Below, one piece after another: positions 26,731 through 34,979 of a DNA stretch of 64,000 nucleotides. Made by a program: the position numbers and the translations under genes. Origin of the DNA: a virus; IMG/VR virus record IMGVR_UViG_3300044825_001015, positions 40,845 to 104,844 of that record, one strand, 5' to 3'. Within the stretch, counting starts at the first letter, position 1. Each line of letters begins with the position of its first letter. Under the pieces are notes generated by a model. That model was not told the origin of the DNA and made no database searches. It saw only the letters and a program-made list of their open reading frames with translations.

Positions 26731-27512
26731 GTAAGAACGTAGTTAAAAGTTTAAAGTTTAAAAAGGTAGATGGATTCGACTATGCTGAATTCTCTAAACT
26801 TATTGATGATGCATATAACAAGCGTCGTCGCGGTAAGCGTGACATGCAGAAAAAAACTTTTAGTCCTAGTACAGTAGGATATGGTCATGGTAATTGTCCT
26901 CGCTACTGGTTTATCGCTTTTAACGGAGAGGAATTTGACGAGAAATTTGATGCTACTGCCATAGCAAATATGTTAAATGGCACATATGCACATGAACGCT
27001 TACAAAAAATTATAGAAGAAACTGGAGTTCTTAAGGAAACTGAGCGTGAGATTGTATCAGAAGATCCACCGATTAGAGGCTTTGCTGATGTTGTGCTGGA
27101 CTGGAATGATACAGAAATCATTGGCGAAATAAAGACTACTAAGGAAGAGCAATTTATCCATAGACAGTCATCTATGAAGCCCTCGTCAAACCATCTTCTA
27201 CAGATACTAACTTATATGAAGGTGGAGGGTGCGTCAGAAGGATTCTTGTTGTATGAGAATAAGAATACTCAAGAGATCTGTATCATCCCTGTTAGCATGA
27301 ATAAGAGAAATGAAAAAATAATAGACGAAGTATTTGAATGGATGCGTGAAGTCTATTCTATGTATATCGCTAATATTGTTCCATCAAGAGGGTTCGCCAA
27401 AACATCCTATGCTTGTGCTAATTGTCCAGTAAAAAAGCATTGCTGGGCAGCAAAAAATAACAAGTATGGTGATGGCGTAGACGCAATAAAGGTGTTGGTT
27501 CCTCCAAAATGA
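26727..27512 (+). CDS. Cas4/RecB-like exonuclease with Fe-S cluster cysteines (261 aa)
   Basis: GTG start. It has the PD-(D/E)XK core GFADVVLDW (Asp121) and EIIGEIKTTK (Glu134, Lys136), the upstream His89, and four cysteines positioned as in Cas4 and AddB-type nucleases: Cys57 (GNCPRYW) plus CANCPVKKHC (Cys230, 233, 239). Such enzymes resect DNA ends. No CRISPR array or other cas gene is in the window, so it is best read as a phage recombination nuclease working with RecA. Confidence 0.75.
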   Translation: MSKNVVKSLKFKKVDGFDYAEFSKLIDDAYNKRRRGKRDMQKKTFSPSTVGYGHGNCPRYWFIAFNGEEFDEKFDATAIANMLNGTYAHERLQKIIEETGVLKETEREIVSEDPPIRGFADVVLDWNDTEIIGEIKTTKEEQFIHRQSSMKPSSNHLLQILTYMKVEGASEGFLLYENKNTQEICIIPVSMNKRNEKIIDEVFEWMREVYSMYIANIVPSRGFAKTSYACANCPVKKHCWAAKNNKYGDGVDAIKVLVPPK

Positions 27513-27793
27513 TTTGTGCAAATGACGGATGCGTTAACGAATTTATAAAAACTACACACAATCAAAAATACTGCTCTGATGAATGTTGCAGAATTGCTAC
27601 AAATAAAAAAATCAGGGAAAAGTATTATGAAGAAAAAAATAGACTTGCTGGTAAAAAAAGACAATGCTCAAATCGTGGCTGTAAAAACCAATTAAGCAGA
27701 TACAATGAAAACAAGATATGCAACGAGTGTGTTGCTAAAGAAGAAGCAAAAAATAAAAATGAACTATTAAGGATATTCAATGTCGATTGCTAA
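27509..27793 (+). CDS. double zinc-finger-like protein (94 aa)
   Basis: ATGA overlap with the nuclease gene. Two cysteine clusters: CANDGC...YCSDECC near the N-terminus and CSNRGCKNQL...CNEC near the C-terminus, separated by a basic helix. This resembles short nucleic-acid-binding zinc fingers. It overlaps the RuvC-like gene by 14 nt. The function is unknown. Confidence 0.6.
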   Translation: MICANDGCVNEFIKTTHNQKYCSDECCRIATNKKIREKYYEEKNRLAGKKRQCSNRGCKNQLSRYNENKICNECVAKEEAKNKNELLRIFNVDC

Positions 27794-28340
27794 ATTGGCT
27801 AAGTCTAACGATACGCGGGTACTTGGGATAGATGCAAGCACAAGATCAGTAGCGTTCTGCCTTTTCGATAATAAAGTTCCTATAAAGTGGGGAGAGGTAT
27901 TTTTTGAAGGCGGTGATGTTTATGAGCGTATACTTGATGCAAAGAAAAAGGTTAGATCAATATCTAAAGCATTCCCGTCTGACTTTGTGGCAATTGAAGC
28001 AGCAGTAATGGTTCGTAGTGCTAATACTGGTTTAAAGATGGCATATATTTTTGGTGCTATAATGGGTGAGTTAGTAGACGATGGCAGAAAGGTTGTTGAA
28101 GTACACCCAATAACTTGGCAGTCATTTATAGGAAATAAAAATTTTACTAAGGATCAAAAGGCTGCTGTAAAAAAGTCTTTCCCAGGTAAAACTGAAAACT
28201 GGTATAAAAATAAAATTAGAGAAATTAGAAAGCAAAAAACTATAGACTTCTGTAAAGAACTTGGCGTGTTTGTAGAAAGCGATAATGTGGCAGACGCCTG
28301 CGGAATCGGCTGGTACGCTGCTAATAACATGGTGAGATAA
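27780..28340 (+). CDS. ruvC: RuvC-like Holliday junction resolvase (186 aa)
   Basis: The RNase H-fold catalytic acids are in place: VLGIDASTRS (Asp18), FVAIEAAVM (Glu73) and DNVADACGIG (Asp172). A conserved His/Gln segment, VEVHPITWQSF, precedes a basic loop region. The length is close to bacterial RuvC. It would resolve four-way junctions made by RecA-driven recombination before packaging. Confidence 0.82.
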   Translation: MSIAKLAKSNDTRVLGIDASTRSVAFCLFDNKVPIKWGEVFFEGGDVYERILDAKKKVRSISKAFPSDFVAIEAAVMVRSANTGLKMAYIFGAIMGELVDDGRKVVEVHPITWQSFIGNKNFTKDQKAAVKKSFPGKTENWYKNKIREIRKQKTIDFCKELGVFVESDNVADACGIGWYAANNMVR

Positions 28341-28502
28341 ATGAAATTATATGAAGATATAAATTGGTTAAAAAAAAGATATGTGGTAGAGAAAAAGACA
28401 ACTCTGCAAATGGCTAAAGAGGCAGGATGCTCTCATATGACTATTCAAAGGGCACTAGAAAAATATGGACTTATTAAAAATCAAAGAAAGTGGACTAAGT
28501 GA
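28341..28502 (+). CDS. small helix-turn-helix protein (53 aa)
   Basis: Short protein with a clear HTH: TTLQMAKEAGCSHMTIQRAL (residues ~21-40), the pattern of Hin/HTH-38-type domains. It may be a regulator or a fragment of a homing or invertase-type protein. The ATG directly follows the ruvC stop, and its end overlaps the GTG start of the glycosyltransferase. Confidence 0.6.
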   Translation: MKLYEDINWLKKRYVVEKKTTLQMAKEAGCSHMTIQRALEKYGLIKNQRKWTK

Positions 28503-29278
28503 TTCCTAAAAAAATTTGGCAGACTTATAGAACAGAATATTCTGAACTGCCTGATTACGCAAAAGAGGCAGCCGAGACTTGGATAAATAAAAATCCAGAA
28601 TGGGAATATAACTATTTATCAGACTCAGATGTTCTAGATTTTGTTAAAGATAACTTTGGAAATAAATGGTTAAGTATTTTTAATTCATGTCCAGTTGGAG
28701 TTATGAAAGCAGATATATGGAGAATAATGACTCTATATGTGAACGGTGGAATATACACGGACCTTGATACAATATGCCATGTTCCCATCGATACTTGGAT
28801 TAAAAATATTCCTAATAAAAGAGTTATTTTAAATGCGGAGCATGAAATTCATATTCAACAATGGACATTCCTGTCAGAAGATAGCCATCCTCTTTTTTCT
28901 TATATGTTAGAAAATATAGAAGAGGCTTTTCATGATCCAGATTATTCAAACCCACATTTTGTCCATGCAATGACTGGTCCAGGAATATTTACTAGATCTG
29001 TTCTAGAGTTCCTTGATATGTGGGAACCTTCAGATCATGTAAATGGAGATATTTATATGGGAGATGAATATGCAAAGTTTAATATACATAAGGTAAATTT
29101 TATTGAAGATGTTGATAAAATTAATAATTTACCATCATCTATAGAAAATGAAATTTTTATTGTTCCATCTCATAGATTTTTTCACAATGAAGTATCTTCA
29201 CATTTATATGGAAGTCAGTCATGGAGTGACGGTCAGTACGCACAATGGATACTTGAAAGAGAGAAATATGCAAACTAA
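28499..29278 (+). CDS. glycosyltransferase with DXD motif, GT32/OCH1-like (259 aa)
   Basis: GTG start in a GTGA overlap. Begins IPKKIWQTYRTEYSELP, the typical entry of GT32 'capsular/OCH1' enzymes. SCPVGVMKADIWRIMTLYVN and GGIYTDLDTIC (Asp88-x-Asp90) form the sugar-nucleotide/metal site. It would transfer a sugar to an acceptor, possibly a phage protein, DNA base or wall polymer. It is coupled to an FkbM-type methyltransferase, which suggests a modified glycan. Confidence 0.8.
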   Translation: MIPKKIWQTYRTEYSELPDYAKEAAETWINKNPEWEYNYLSDSDVLDFVKDNFGNKWLSIFNSCPVGVMKADIWRIMTLYVNGGIYTDLDTICHVPIDTWIKNIPNKRVILNAEHEIHIQQWTFLSEDSHPLFSYMLENIEEAFHDPDYSNPHFVHAMTGPGIFTRSVLEFLDMWEPSDHVNGDIYMGDEYAKFNIHKVNFIEDVDKINNLPSSIENEIFIVPSHRFFHNEVSSHLYGSQSWSDGQYAQWILEREKYAN

Positions 29279-30017
29279 AACTATTTATGATAATAGACTT
29301 GGTAATTTAATTTTCCCAGATTATGATCACACAATATCTGGATTAATTACACAGTATGGAACATGGGAGCCAACTGAGCAAGCATGGATAGAAAATAATG
29401 TTTTTAACAATAGCATAGTTTATAATTTAGGTGCTAATATTGGGTATCATTCTTTCGTAGCATCAAAAGTACAAGGTGGTACTGGTAGGGTTATAGCAGT
29501 AGAGCCATCAAAAGATCTATGCGATTTGATAAAACTAAATTGTAAAAATTTAAATATAAATAATATCGAAACATTTAATTGTGCAGTAACGGATAAAGAT
29601 GGTCAGGATTTAATATATTACTCAGAAAATAATTGTGGAGATAACAGAGTATCCAATAAAAATGCTGGGAATAAGAGTGAGATAATTAACTGTCTTACTA
29701 TTAATAAACTTATCGAAAAGGTCGGTGATTATCCAGATATTATTATTATGGATATACAGGGCTGGGAAACTAATGTTATAAATCAATTAGGAGAGCCAGA
29801 GAGAAGTATTAAGATTCTATTCGAATTTACCCCAAGTTTTATAATTCAAATGGGTTGGGACATAGAAGATGAAATTTATAAAATAGAAAACTCTGGCTGG
29901 GAAATTAAAGATATTCTAGGAAATCCTATAACACTATCTGATGTGTATAGAAATTATTTAATAGATAGAACTCCTGAAAACTTTTTTGTTAACTTATCTG
30001 CTGAATGGAATAAATAA
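29268..30017 (+). CDS. FkbM-family SAM-dependent methyltransferase (249 aa)
   Basis: The start at 29268 overlaps the glycosyltransferase end by 11 nt; a longer in-frame ORF upstream is only shadow. The SAM-binding motif VYNLGANIGYHSFVA is at residues 51-65, GRVIAVEPSKD at 73-83, and IIIMDIQGWETNVI later. The family O-methylates sugars and other natural-product hydroxyls. Together with the preceding glycosyltransferase it points to synthesis of a methylated sugar. The acceptor is unknown. Confidence 0.75.
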   Translation: MQTKTIYDNRLGNLIFPDYDHTISGLITQYGTWEPTEQAWIENNVFNNSIVYNLGANIGYHSFVASKVQGGTGRVIAVEPSKDLCDLIKLNCKNLNINNIETFNCAVTDKDGQDLIYYSENNCGDNRVSNKNAGNKSEIINCLTINKLIEKVGDYPDIIIMDIQGWETNVINQLGEPERSIKILFEFTPSFIIQMGWDIEDEIYKIENSGWEIKDILGNPITLSDVYRNYLIDRTPENFFVNLSAEWNK

Positions 30018-31058
30018 ATGAAATTATATAAAAACTCAACTCTATGCTTCGATGATATTTTACTAGTACCACAATATTCTGATGTAGCAAGTAGGAAAGA
30101 AGTAGATATTTCTGCACATATAGGAGGCGGCGGAAAGGGAATCTCAATGAGCATACCAGTCATAGCCGCACCAATGGATACTGTATGTGACGGTAAAATG
30201 GCCTACGCAATCAGAAAACTAGGCGGCTTTGGCATTATGCATAGGTACATGTCAATAGATGAGATGAGAGAAGAACTCACCTTTATTAGATCTACTGACC
30301 CAGTTTCTTTAGGTGTTGCAGTAGGCGCTAAAGGAGATTACCTAGAGAGGGCTTTTGCTGCTGTCTCAAATGGTGCCCACCTTATTCTTGTCGATACTGC
30401 TAATGGTCATAGCGAGTATGCAATAAATGCTGTTAAGGAAGTTCGTCGTAATATTGGAAATAAAGTTCATATAATGGCTGGTAATGTTTCAACATATGAT
30501 GGATTTATGAGACTTAATGATGCTGGCGCAGATTCAATTAGAGTAGGAATTGGTGGAGGATCTGTATGCACAACTAGAATAGTTAGTGGTCATGGAATGC
30601 CAACACTAGCATCTATCTTAGACATAAGATCAAGGTTAACTTATGGCGATGGCGCTTCTATAGTTGCAGATGGCGGTATCAGAAATAGCGGAGATGCAGT
30701 AAAGGCTCTGGCAGCAGGAGCAGATGTAGTCATGCTTGGAAGTTACCTTGCTGGAACAGATGAATCTCCTGGAGAGGTATATAGATCTGAAGGTAAGAAG
30801 TTTAAAATCTTTAGAGGCATGGCTAGTGCTGAAGCACAAATTAGTGCAAAAGGAACTGTATCTGTAGCAGAAGGAGTAGAAACTACAGTACCTTACAAGG
30901 GTTCCTTAGAAAAAATACTTGAAGAATTTAAAGGTGGCATAGGTAGCGGATTATCATATACTGGTGCCCACAATCTCAAGGAATTGCATGAAGATTCTAT
31001 GTTTATTAAAGTAAGTCAGGCAAGCCTTAGTGAAAGTAGGCCACATGCAGCACATTGA
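30018..31058 (+). CDS. guaB: IMP dehydrogenase / GMP reductase family enzyme (346 aa)
   Basis: TIM-barrel purine enzyme: TLCFDDILLVPQYSD at the N-terminus, PVIAAPMDTV, the active-site loop GIGGGSVCTTR (Cys184), SIVADGGIRNSGD and VPYKGSLEK. There is no CBS pair. The C-terminal SLSESRPHA (about 337-344) resembles the IMPDH ESHPH segment. The flap after FRGMAS is very short and lacks the RYFQ of cellular IMPDH, looking more like GMP reductase. It would steer guanine nucleotide supply for replication; the direction of the reaction is not certain. Confidence 0.75.
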   Translation: MKLYKNSTLCFDDILLVPQYSDVASRKEVDISAHIGGGGKGISMSIPVIAAPMDTVCDGKMAYAIRKLGGFGIMHRYMSIDEMREELTFIRSTDPVSLGVAVGAKGDYLERAFAAVSNGAHLILVDTANGHSEYAINAVKEVRRNIGNKVHIMAGNVSTYDGFMRLNDAGADSIRVGIGGGSVCTTRIVSGHGMPTLASILDIRSRLTYGDGASIVADGGIRNSGDAVKALAAGADVVMLGSYLAGTDESPGEVYRSEGKKFKIFRGMASAEAQISAKGTVSVAEGVETTVPYKGSLEKILEEFKGGIGSGLSYTGAHNLKELHEDSMFIKVSQASLSESRPHAAH

Positions 31059-31374
31059 TCCATCAGATACGCTAAGGACTACAAATCCCGACGCCAAGTT
31101 TCACCCAATAAATAAAACAGAAATGGCTATACTGGATGTTTGTAATGAAGTTGCAGATTTGTTAATTAGAAAAAATAGAGCCTACGGTAATTCAGCATTA
31201 GATCCAGTTAGAATATTTTCAAATGCAGATGAAAAAGAGCAATTAAGGGTAAGAATTGATGATAAACTTAGCAGATTTGCTCGCGGCGGTGATTATCCTG
31301 GAGATAATGACATTGACGACTTAATAGGTTATCTGGTATTATTAAAGGTAGCGAATAGCGGTAATTGGAGATAG
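31045..31374 (+). CDS. Nmad1/DUF1599-like protein (109 aa)
   Basis: The start at 31045 (MQHIDPSDTL) is chosen over 31030, inside the guaB end. It has the DUF1599 (nucleotide-modification-associated domain 1) pattern: KNRAYGNSALDPVRIFS, then RIDDKLSRFARG and DDLIGYLVLL. The family occurs in phages near nucleotide or base-modification enzymes. Here it follows the IMPDH/GMPR gene, so a role in nucleotide metabolism is plausible but its reaction is unknown. Confidence 0.65.
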   Translation: MQHIDPSDTLRTTNPDAKFHPINKTEMAILDVCNEVADLLIRKNRAYGNSALDPVRIFSNADEKEQLRVRIDDKLSRFARGGDYPGDNDIDDLIGYLVLLKVANSGNWR

Positions 31375-31375
31375 G

Positions 31376-31549
31376 ATGCCTTTATACACTTACTACTGTA
31401 ATGTTTGCGACATTGATGTAGAAATAATTTCTAAAATAGAAAGTAGAGATGAGCAGCGTTGTCAAGATTGTGGATATAAACTTATTAGGAATCTAGATAG
31501 ACCAGGAATGGTTTGGAGTCCTACTCGCAATGGTGGATACTCTCTCTAG
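31376..31549 (+). CDS. small FmdB-like zinc-ribbon protein (57 aa)
   Basis: The ATG is 1 nt after the previous stop. MPLYTYYCNVCDIDVE then RCQDCGYKL gives a two-CxxC zinc ribbon of the FmdB type, followed by a Pro/Trp-containing tail (PGMVWSPTRNGGYSL). Such proteins are common near terminase genes. The function is unknown. Confidence 0.65.
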   Translation: MPLYTYYCNVCDIDVEIISKIESRDEQRCQDCGYKLIRNLDRPGMVWSPTRNGGYSL

Positions 31550-31557
31550 GAGGAATA

Positions 31558-31857
31558 ATGCCTCGTAAGAAAAAAGAATATGAATATGTTCCATATAGCA
31601 TGAATCCAGATATTCATGTTTACTATGAACTACAATTCCTTAAAGATGTAATTAAGCCAGGTGACAGAATAACCTTTAAGGGAGTTCGCGGTGAGTTTAC
31701 ATTCGTACATATGGCACATAACTCTCAACTAGATGTAACGTGGATTGACTGTAGGAATCCAGTAACTGGTGAATATAGGTCATTCTATGTAGATAGGCTA
31801 AAGGGATTAGTAAGAGCAAAGAAGAGCAGAAGGAAGAAGCAACTTGTCAGAGATTGA
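31558..31857 (+). CDS. small basic protein, DUF7246-like (99 aa)
   Basis: The start is fixed by AGGAGG 6 nt upstream. Begins MPRKKKEYEYVPYSM. A small beta-barrel-like core (PGDRITFKGVRGEFTFVHMA) is followed by a basic tail (RAKKSRRKK). It is like small phage proteins encoded just before terminase. It overlaps the TTG start of the next gene. The DUF assignment is from memory of its pattern and is not firm. Confidence 0.55.
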   Translation: MPRKKKEYEYVPYSMNPDIHVYYELQFLKDVIKPGDRITFKGVRGEFTFVHMAHNSQLDVTWIDCRNPVTGEYRSFYVDRLKGLVRAKKSRRKKQLVRD

Positions 31858-32359
31858 GTTAACTAGTTCGTTTGATCAAATGAACTTAGTTGTAGAAGAA
31901 TTACTAAAAGGTAAAAATCCAACAGACATTGCTAAGTTCCTTGGAATTAAAAGATCTCAGGTTCTAGAACATATTGATACCTGGCGTGAATTAGTATCTG
32001 GAGATAGCAGAATCAGAGAAAGGGCCAAGGAAGCCTTGGCTGGTGCAGACCAGCATTATTCAATGATTATTCAGCGTGCATGGGAAACAGTAGATCAAGC
32101 AGATGCAAATCAGCAGTATAATACTAAAGCCTCCGCATTGAAGATGATTGCAGATGTTGAGCAAAAGAGAATTGACATGCTTCAAAAGGCTGGCCTTTTA
32201 GAAAATAATGAAATGTCTGCCCAACTTTTAGAAACTGAGCGTAAGCAAGAAATTCTTATGAATATTTTAAAGGAAGTAACATCTGACTGTAATCATTGTA
32301 AAGTAGAAGTTGCTAGAAGATTATCAGAAGTTACTGGCAAGGTAGAGCCAATTGATTGA
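31844..32359 (+). CDS. terS: putative terminase small subunit (171 aa)
   Basis: TTG start. A helix-turn-helix near the N-terminus (NPTDIAKFLGIKRSQVLEHI) is followed by a long helical segment and a C-terminal region with cysteines (SDCNHCKVE). It overlaps the large terminase start by 8 nt. The HTH plus oligomerising helices and the position fit a DNA-recognition small subunit. Direct similarity was not checked. Confidence 0.65.
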   Translation: MSEIELTSSFDQMNLVVEELLKGKNPTDIAKFLGIKRSQVLEHIDTWRELVSGDSRIRERAKEALAGADQHYSMIIQRAWETVDQADANQQYNTKASALKMIADVEQKRIDMLQKAGLLENNEMSAQLLETERKQEILMNILKEVTSDCNHCKVEVARRLSEVTGKVEPID

Positions 32360-34142
32360 TTTTAGTGACTTTATAGATGCACTTGACGGTGACCAATTTG
32401 AAGAGGTCCCAGCAGATATAGAGGAATTTGTCACTAATAATGACTACTTAGATTTACCCCCTCTTTCTGAATATCAATATCAATCTATTAGGGCAATGAC
32501 CCAAATTTATAAAAAGGATACTCTAGTAAAATGGCTAGGCGAGGAAGAGGGAATTAAGAGATGGAATCAGACATGCAAGGAAGTTATTCTTCAGATAGGG
32601 AAGGGCGGGGGGAAGGACTTTATCTCTACTATCGGGTGTGCCTATGTTGTCCACCTATTGTTGTGCCTAAAGGACCCTGCTAAGTATTATGGAAAGCCGC
32701 CAGGAGATTCAATTGACATTATTAACATTGCTATCAACGCTGTTCAAGCAAATAGGGTATTCTTTAAAGGATTCAAGCGCATCATTGAAAAGTCGGCTTG
32801 GTTCCAGGGAAGGTACATCCCAAAGGCTAACAGTATTGAATTTGATAAAGAAATAACAGTACACTCAGGACATTCAGAGGCAGAGTCCTGGGAGGGGTAC
32901 AATGTTATGTTGGCTATCCTTGACGAAATCTCAGGCTTTGAATTAGAAAATACTACAGGTCGTCAGAGTCCAAAAACTTCTGCTGCAATATATAAAATGT
33001 ATAGAGCGTCTGTTAACTCTCGCTTCCCAGATTTTGGTAAGGTCATTATGCTCTCCTTCCCCAGATTTAAGAATGACTTTATCCAGCAAAAATATAATGA
33101 TGCTGTGGCAGAAAAAGAGACTATAATAAAATCACACAGTTTTAAAATAGATCCAGACCTTCCTGATGGTCACGATGGAAATGAATTCACCATTGAGTGG
33201 GAGGAGGATCATATAGTATCCTACGCCCTACCCTACATCTTTGCGCTTAAAAGGCCCACATGGGAATTTAATCCGACTAGGAAAATACAAGACTTTACAA
33301 TTGCATTCTATGACGATCCATTAGACTCTCTAATGAGATTTGCCTGTATGCCTCCAGAGGCCACAGACGCATTCTTTAAGTCACGCGAAAAAATTGAAAA
33401 AGCATTTAGTAATCCTAAATTTGCTGTAGATTTTAGCGGAAGATTTGCAGAATGGTTTAAGCCAGAAGAAGGCCGTCAGTATTTCTTACACGTTGACTTA
33501 GCCCAAAAGCATGACAATTGTGCTGTTGCAATGGCACACATTGAGGGATGGGTACAGATGAAGATCGCTGGCACGATGACAGAGGCGGCTCCTAGAGTTG
33601 TAGTAGACGCCGTAAGATATTGGCAACCAACATCTACCACTAGCGTAGATTTATCAGAAGTAAAAGATTACATTATTGAATTGCGTGAGCGCGGGTTTAA
33701 TTTGGGAGTGGTCACGTTTGACCGCTGGAATTCTCATGATATGATGCAACAATTGAAGCATTATGGAATTAATACAGAGTTATTGTCTGTCGCAAAAAAG
33801 CACTATGAGGACATGGCCCTTTTAGTAACTGAAGAAAGAGTATACGGGCCAGAGATAAAACTTCTTATTGATGAATTATTACAGTTGAGAATTATCCGTG
33901 ATAAGGTAGACCACCCAAGAAAGGGAAGTAAGGACTTAGCAGACGCAGTTTGTGGCTCCATATATAATGCTATATCAAGATCCAGAAGAGACAATATGCA
34001 GGAAATAGAAATTTATTCCTACGATATGATTGCACAAGATAGCGAGGAAGAGATAAAATTAAGGATGGGACGACAAAGAAATAAAGATTTAATCATCCCT
34101 CCTGCTCTACAAAATGCTATTGACAGCATGGAAATAATTTAA
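32352..34142 (+). CDS. terL: terminase large subunit (596 aa)
   Basis: Packaging motor. The ATPase domain has the Walker A-like QIGKGGGKDFIST (residues ~81-93) and Walker B MLAILDEISGF (~185-195). The nuclease domain starts with FLHVDLAQKHDNCA (~377-390), with further acidic residues at VVTFDRWNS and KDLADAV. The TTG start overlaps the small subunit. Its length is typical. A leading strand of tRNA genes begins 16 nt after its stop. Confidence 0.9.
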   Translation: MIDFSDFIDALDGDQFEEVPADIEEFVTNNDYLDLPPLSEYQYQSIRAMTQIYKKDTLVKWLGEEEGIKRWNQTCKEVILQIGKGGGKDFISTIGCAYVVHLLLCLKDPAKYYGKPPGDSIDIINIAINAVQANRVFFKGFKRIIEKSAWFQGRYIPKANSIEFDKEITVHSGHSEAESWEGYNVMLAILDEISGFELENTTGRQSPKTSAAIYKMYRASVNSRFPDFGKVIMLSFPRFKNDFIQQKYNDAVAEKETIIKSHSFKIDPDLPDGHDGNEFTIEWEEDHIVSYALPYIFALKRPTWEFNPTRKIQDFTIAFYDDPLDSLMRFACMPPEATDAFFKSREKIEKAFSNPKFAVDFSGRFAEWFKPEEGRQYFLHVDLAQKHDNCAVAMAHIEGWVQMKIAGTMTEAAPRVVVDAVRYWQPTSTTSVDLSEVKDYIIELRERGFNLGVVTFDRWNSHDMMQQLKHYGINTELLSVAKKHYEDMALLVTEERVYGPEIKLLIDELLQLRIIRDKVDHPRKGSKDLADAVCGSIYNAISRSRRDNMQEIEIYSYDMIAQDSEEEIKLRMGRQRNKDLIIPPALQNAIDSMEII

Positions 34143-34158
34143 TATAGTAATACTATAC

Positions 34159-34232
34159 GGGGCGGTGGCGCAGTCGGTGAGCGCAGTACTCTTATAAGGT
34201 AAAGGTCGTGGGTTCAAGTCCCACCCGCCCTA
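34159..34232 (+). tRNA. tRNA-Ile (anticodon TAT)
   Basis: Cloverleaf: the 5' acceptor strand GGGGCGG pairs with 3' CCGCCCT; the D arm is GCGC/GCGC; the anticodon loop is CTTATAA with TAT; the T arm is GTGGG-TTCAAGT-CCCAC. It reads ATA, a codon rare in GC-rich hosts but frequent in this AT-rich arm. A TAT anticodon avoids the usual lysidine-modified CAT tRNA. Confidence 0.9.
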
Positions 34233-34367
34233 CGGTTACAGATGGCAATATCTTAGGATGGTGTAGTTACATACAAATATCCCGTTATAGCGAGTCTGCC
34301 GTTGAGTGCGTTGAATTCGTTTCTAGCGTCTTTCGTGCAAAAGGATTCGTAGCCATCTGTAATCCTA
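34233..34367 (+). other. 135-nt inter-tRNA spacer bounded by an 11-bp inverted repeat
   Basis: TTACAGATGGC at 34236-34246 is matched by GCCATCTGTAA at 34352-34362, so the whole spacer could be looped out between tRNA-Ile and tRNA-Pro. One frame across it is open and protein-like (for example ISRYSESAVECVEFVSSVF) but lacks a convincing start. No third cloverleaf could be built. Confidence 0.5.
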
Positions 34368-34441
34368 CGGGATGTGGCGCAGTTTGGTAGCGCACCTGTT
34401 TTGGGAACAGGGGGCCGAAGGTTCAAATCCTTTCATCCCGA
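34368..34441 (+). tRNA. tRNA-Pro (anticodon TGG)
   Basis: Acceptor CGGGATG/CATCCCG; D arm with AGTTTGGTAGC; anticodon stem CCTGT/ACAGG around TTTGGGA with TGG; T arm GAAGG-TTCAAAT-CCTTT. The discriminator A is followed by CATGG, so the next gene starts 2 nt after the tRNA. It reads CCA. Confidence 0.92.
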
Positions 34442-34442
34442 C

Positions 34443-34730
34443 ATGGAAATTTTATTTGTAATTACAGCAGGCACCTTGCTTGCAGAAGGATTTGCTTTTG
34501 TGCTTTTAATGAAGCATATAAAGCAAATTCGTTCTGAGTTTAATATGTATCAGAAGAACCAAAACGATGCAGATATAATTTCCGAAACTATAGATATGTA
34601 CCAGGAAAAAATTATAGAACTTGAAGAAAAAAATAATAAGTTATCAATAGAAAATAAACTTCTTCAAGAAAAACTATCTAAAATAAATAAGCAAATGAAG
34701 CAGATCAGCGATCATTTTAAAACAAACTGA
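34443..34730 (+). CDS. membrane-anchored coiled-coil protein (95 aa)
   Basis: The ATG at 34443 is immediately behind tRNA-Pro; the longer in-frame ORF runs inside the tRNA. The N-terminal ~24 residues form one transmembrane helix (FVITAGTLLAEGFAFVLLM). The rest is a long coiled coil (IIELEEKNNKLSIENKLLQ). The layout is that of Rz-like or small spanin-like proteins, but no lipobox partner is adjacent. The function is unknown. Confidence 0.6.
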   Translation: MEILFVITAGTLLAEGFAFVLLMKHIKQIRSEFNMYQKNQNDADIISETIDMYQEKIIELEEKNNKLSIENKLLQEKLSKINKQMKQISDHFKTN

Positions 34731-34736
34731 TATAAT
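34728..34736 (+). promoter_or_regulatory. extended -10 element TGATATAAT giving a leaderless start
   Basis: TGATATAAT overlaps the previous stop. The TATAAT hexamer ends 6 nt before the ATG at 34743, the spacing of actinobacterial leaderless promoters. There is no Shine-Dalgarno in the interval. Confidence 0.55.
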
Positions 34737-34742
34737 TAATGT

Positions 34743-34979
34743 ATGGGAGACTCAATGGAAACTGAAGTTCAGGGAAAGGAAAGAGTTCTTACCAGAAGCG
34801 ACAGGTGCGATGCTCCAAAGTGTCCAGCCCAAGCGTGGGTTATTGCTAAGTTTGTAACTGGAGAATTGTATTTCTGTGGGCACCACTTTGACAAGTATGA
34901 AGTCAGTATCATTCGTGATGCATATGACATTGTAGATGAAAGAGAATTTATCAATGCTAAATCAGAATCTTCTGCTTAG
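34743..34979 (+). CDS. DUF7455-like zinc-binding protein (78 aa)
   Basis: Contains SDRCDAPKCPAQAWVIAKF, then GELYFCGHHFDKYE. This C-x4-C ... C-x-H-H layout is that of the small DUF7455-type zinc proteins found throughout Actinobacteria and their phages. The start sits 6 nt after a TATAAT, consistent with a leaderless transcript. The role is unknown; the family suggests an actinobacterial host. Confidence 0.7.
   Translation: MGDSMETEVQGKERVLTRSDRCDAPKCPAQAWVIAKFVTGELYFCGHHFDKYEVSIIRDAYDIVDEREFINAKSESSA

Noticed and set aside
26727-27512. Cas4-like gene as sign of a CRISPR-Cas system
   Set aside because: No repeat array and no other cas gene in the window; stand-alone Cas4/RecB-like nucleases are common in phages.
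34208-34390. Rightward 60-codon open frame across tRNA-Ile, spacer and tRNA-Pro
   Set aside because: Its ATG and its end lie inside tRNA genes; only the spacer part is kept as a finding.
34443-34730. Membrane-coiled-coil protein as an Rz/spanin
   Set aside because: No outer-membrane partner, and the host appears to be Gram-positive, so a spanin is unlikely.
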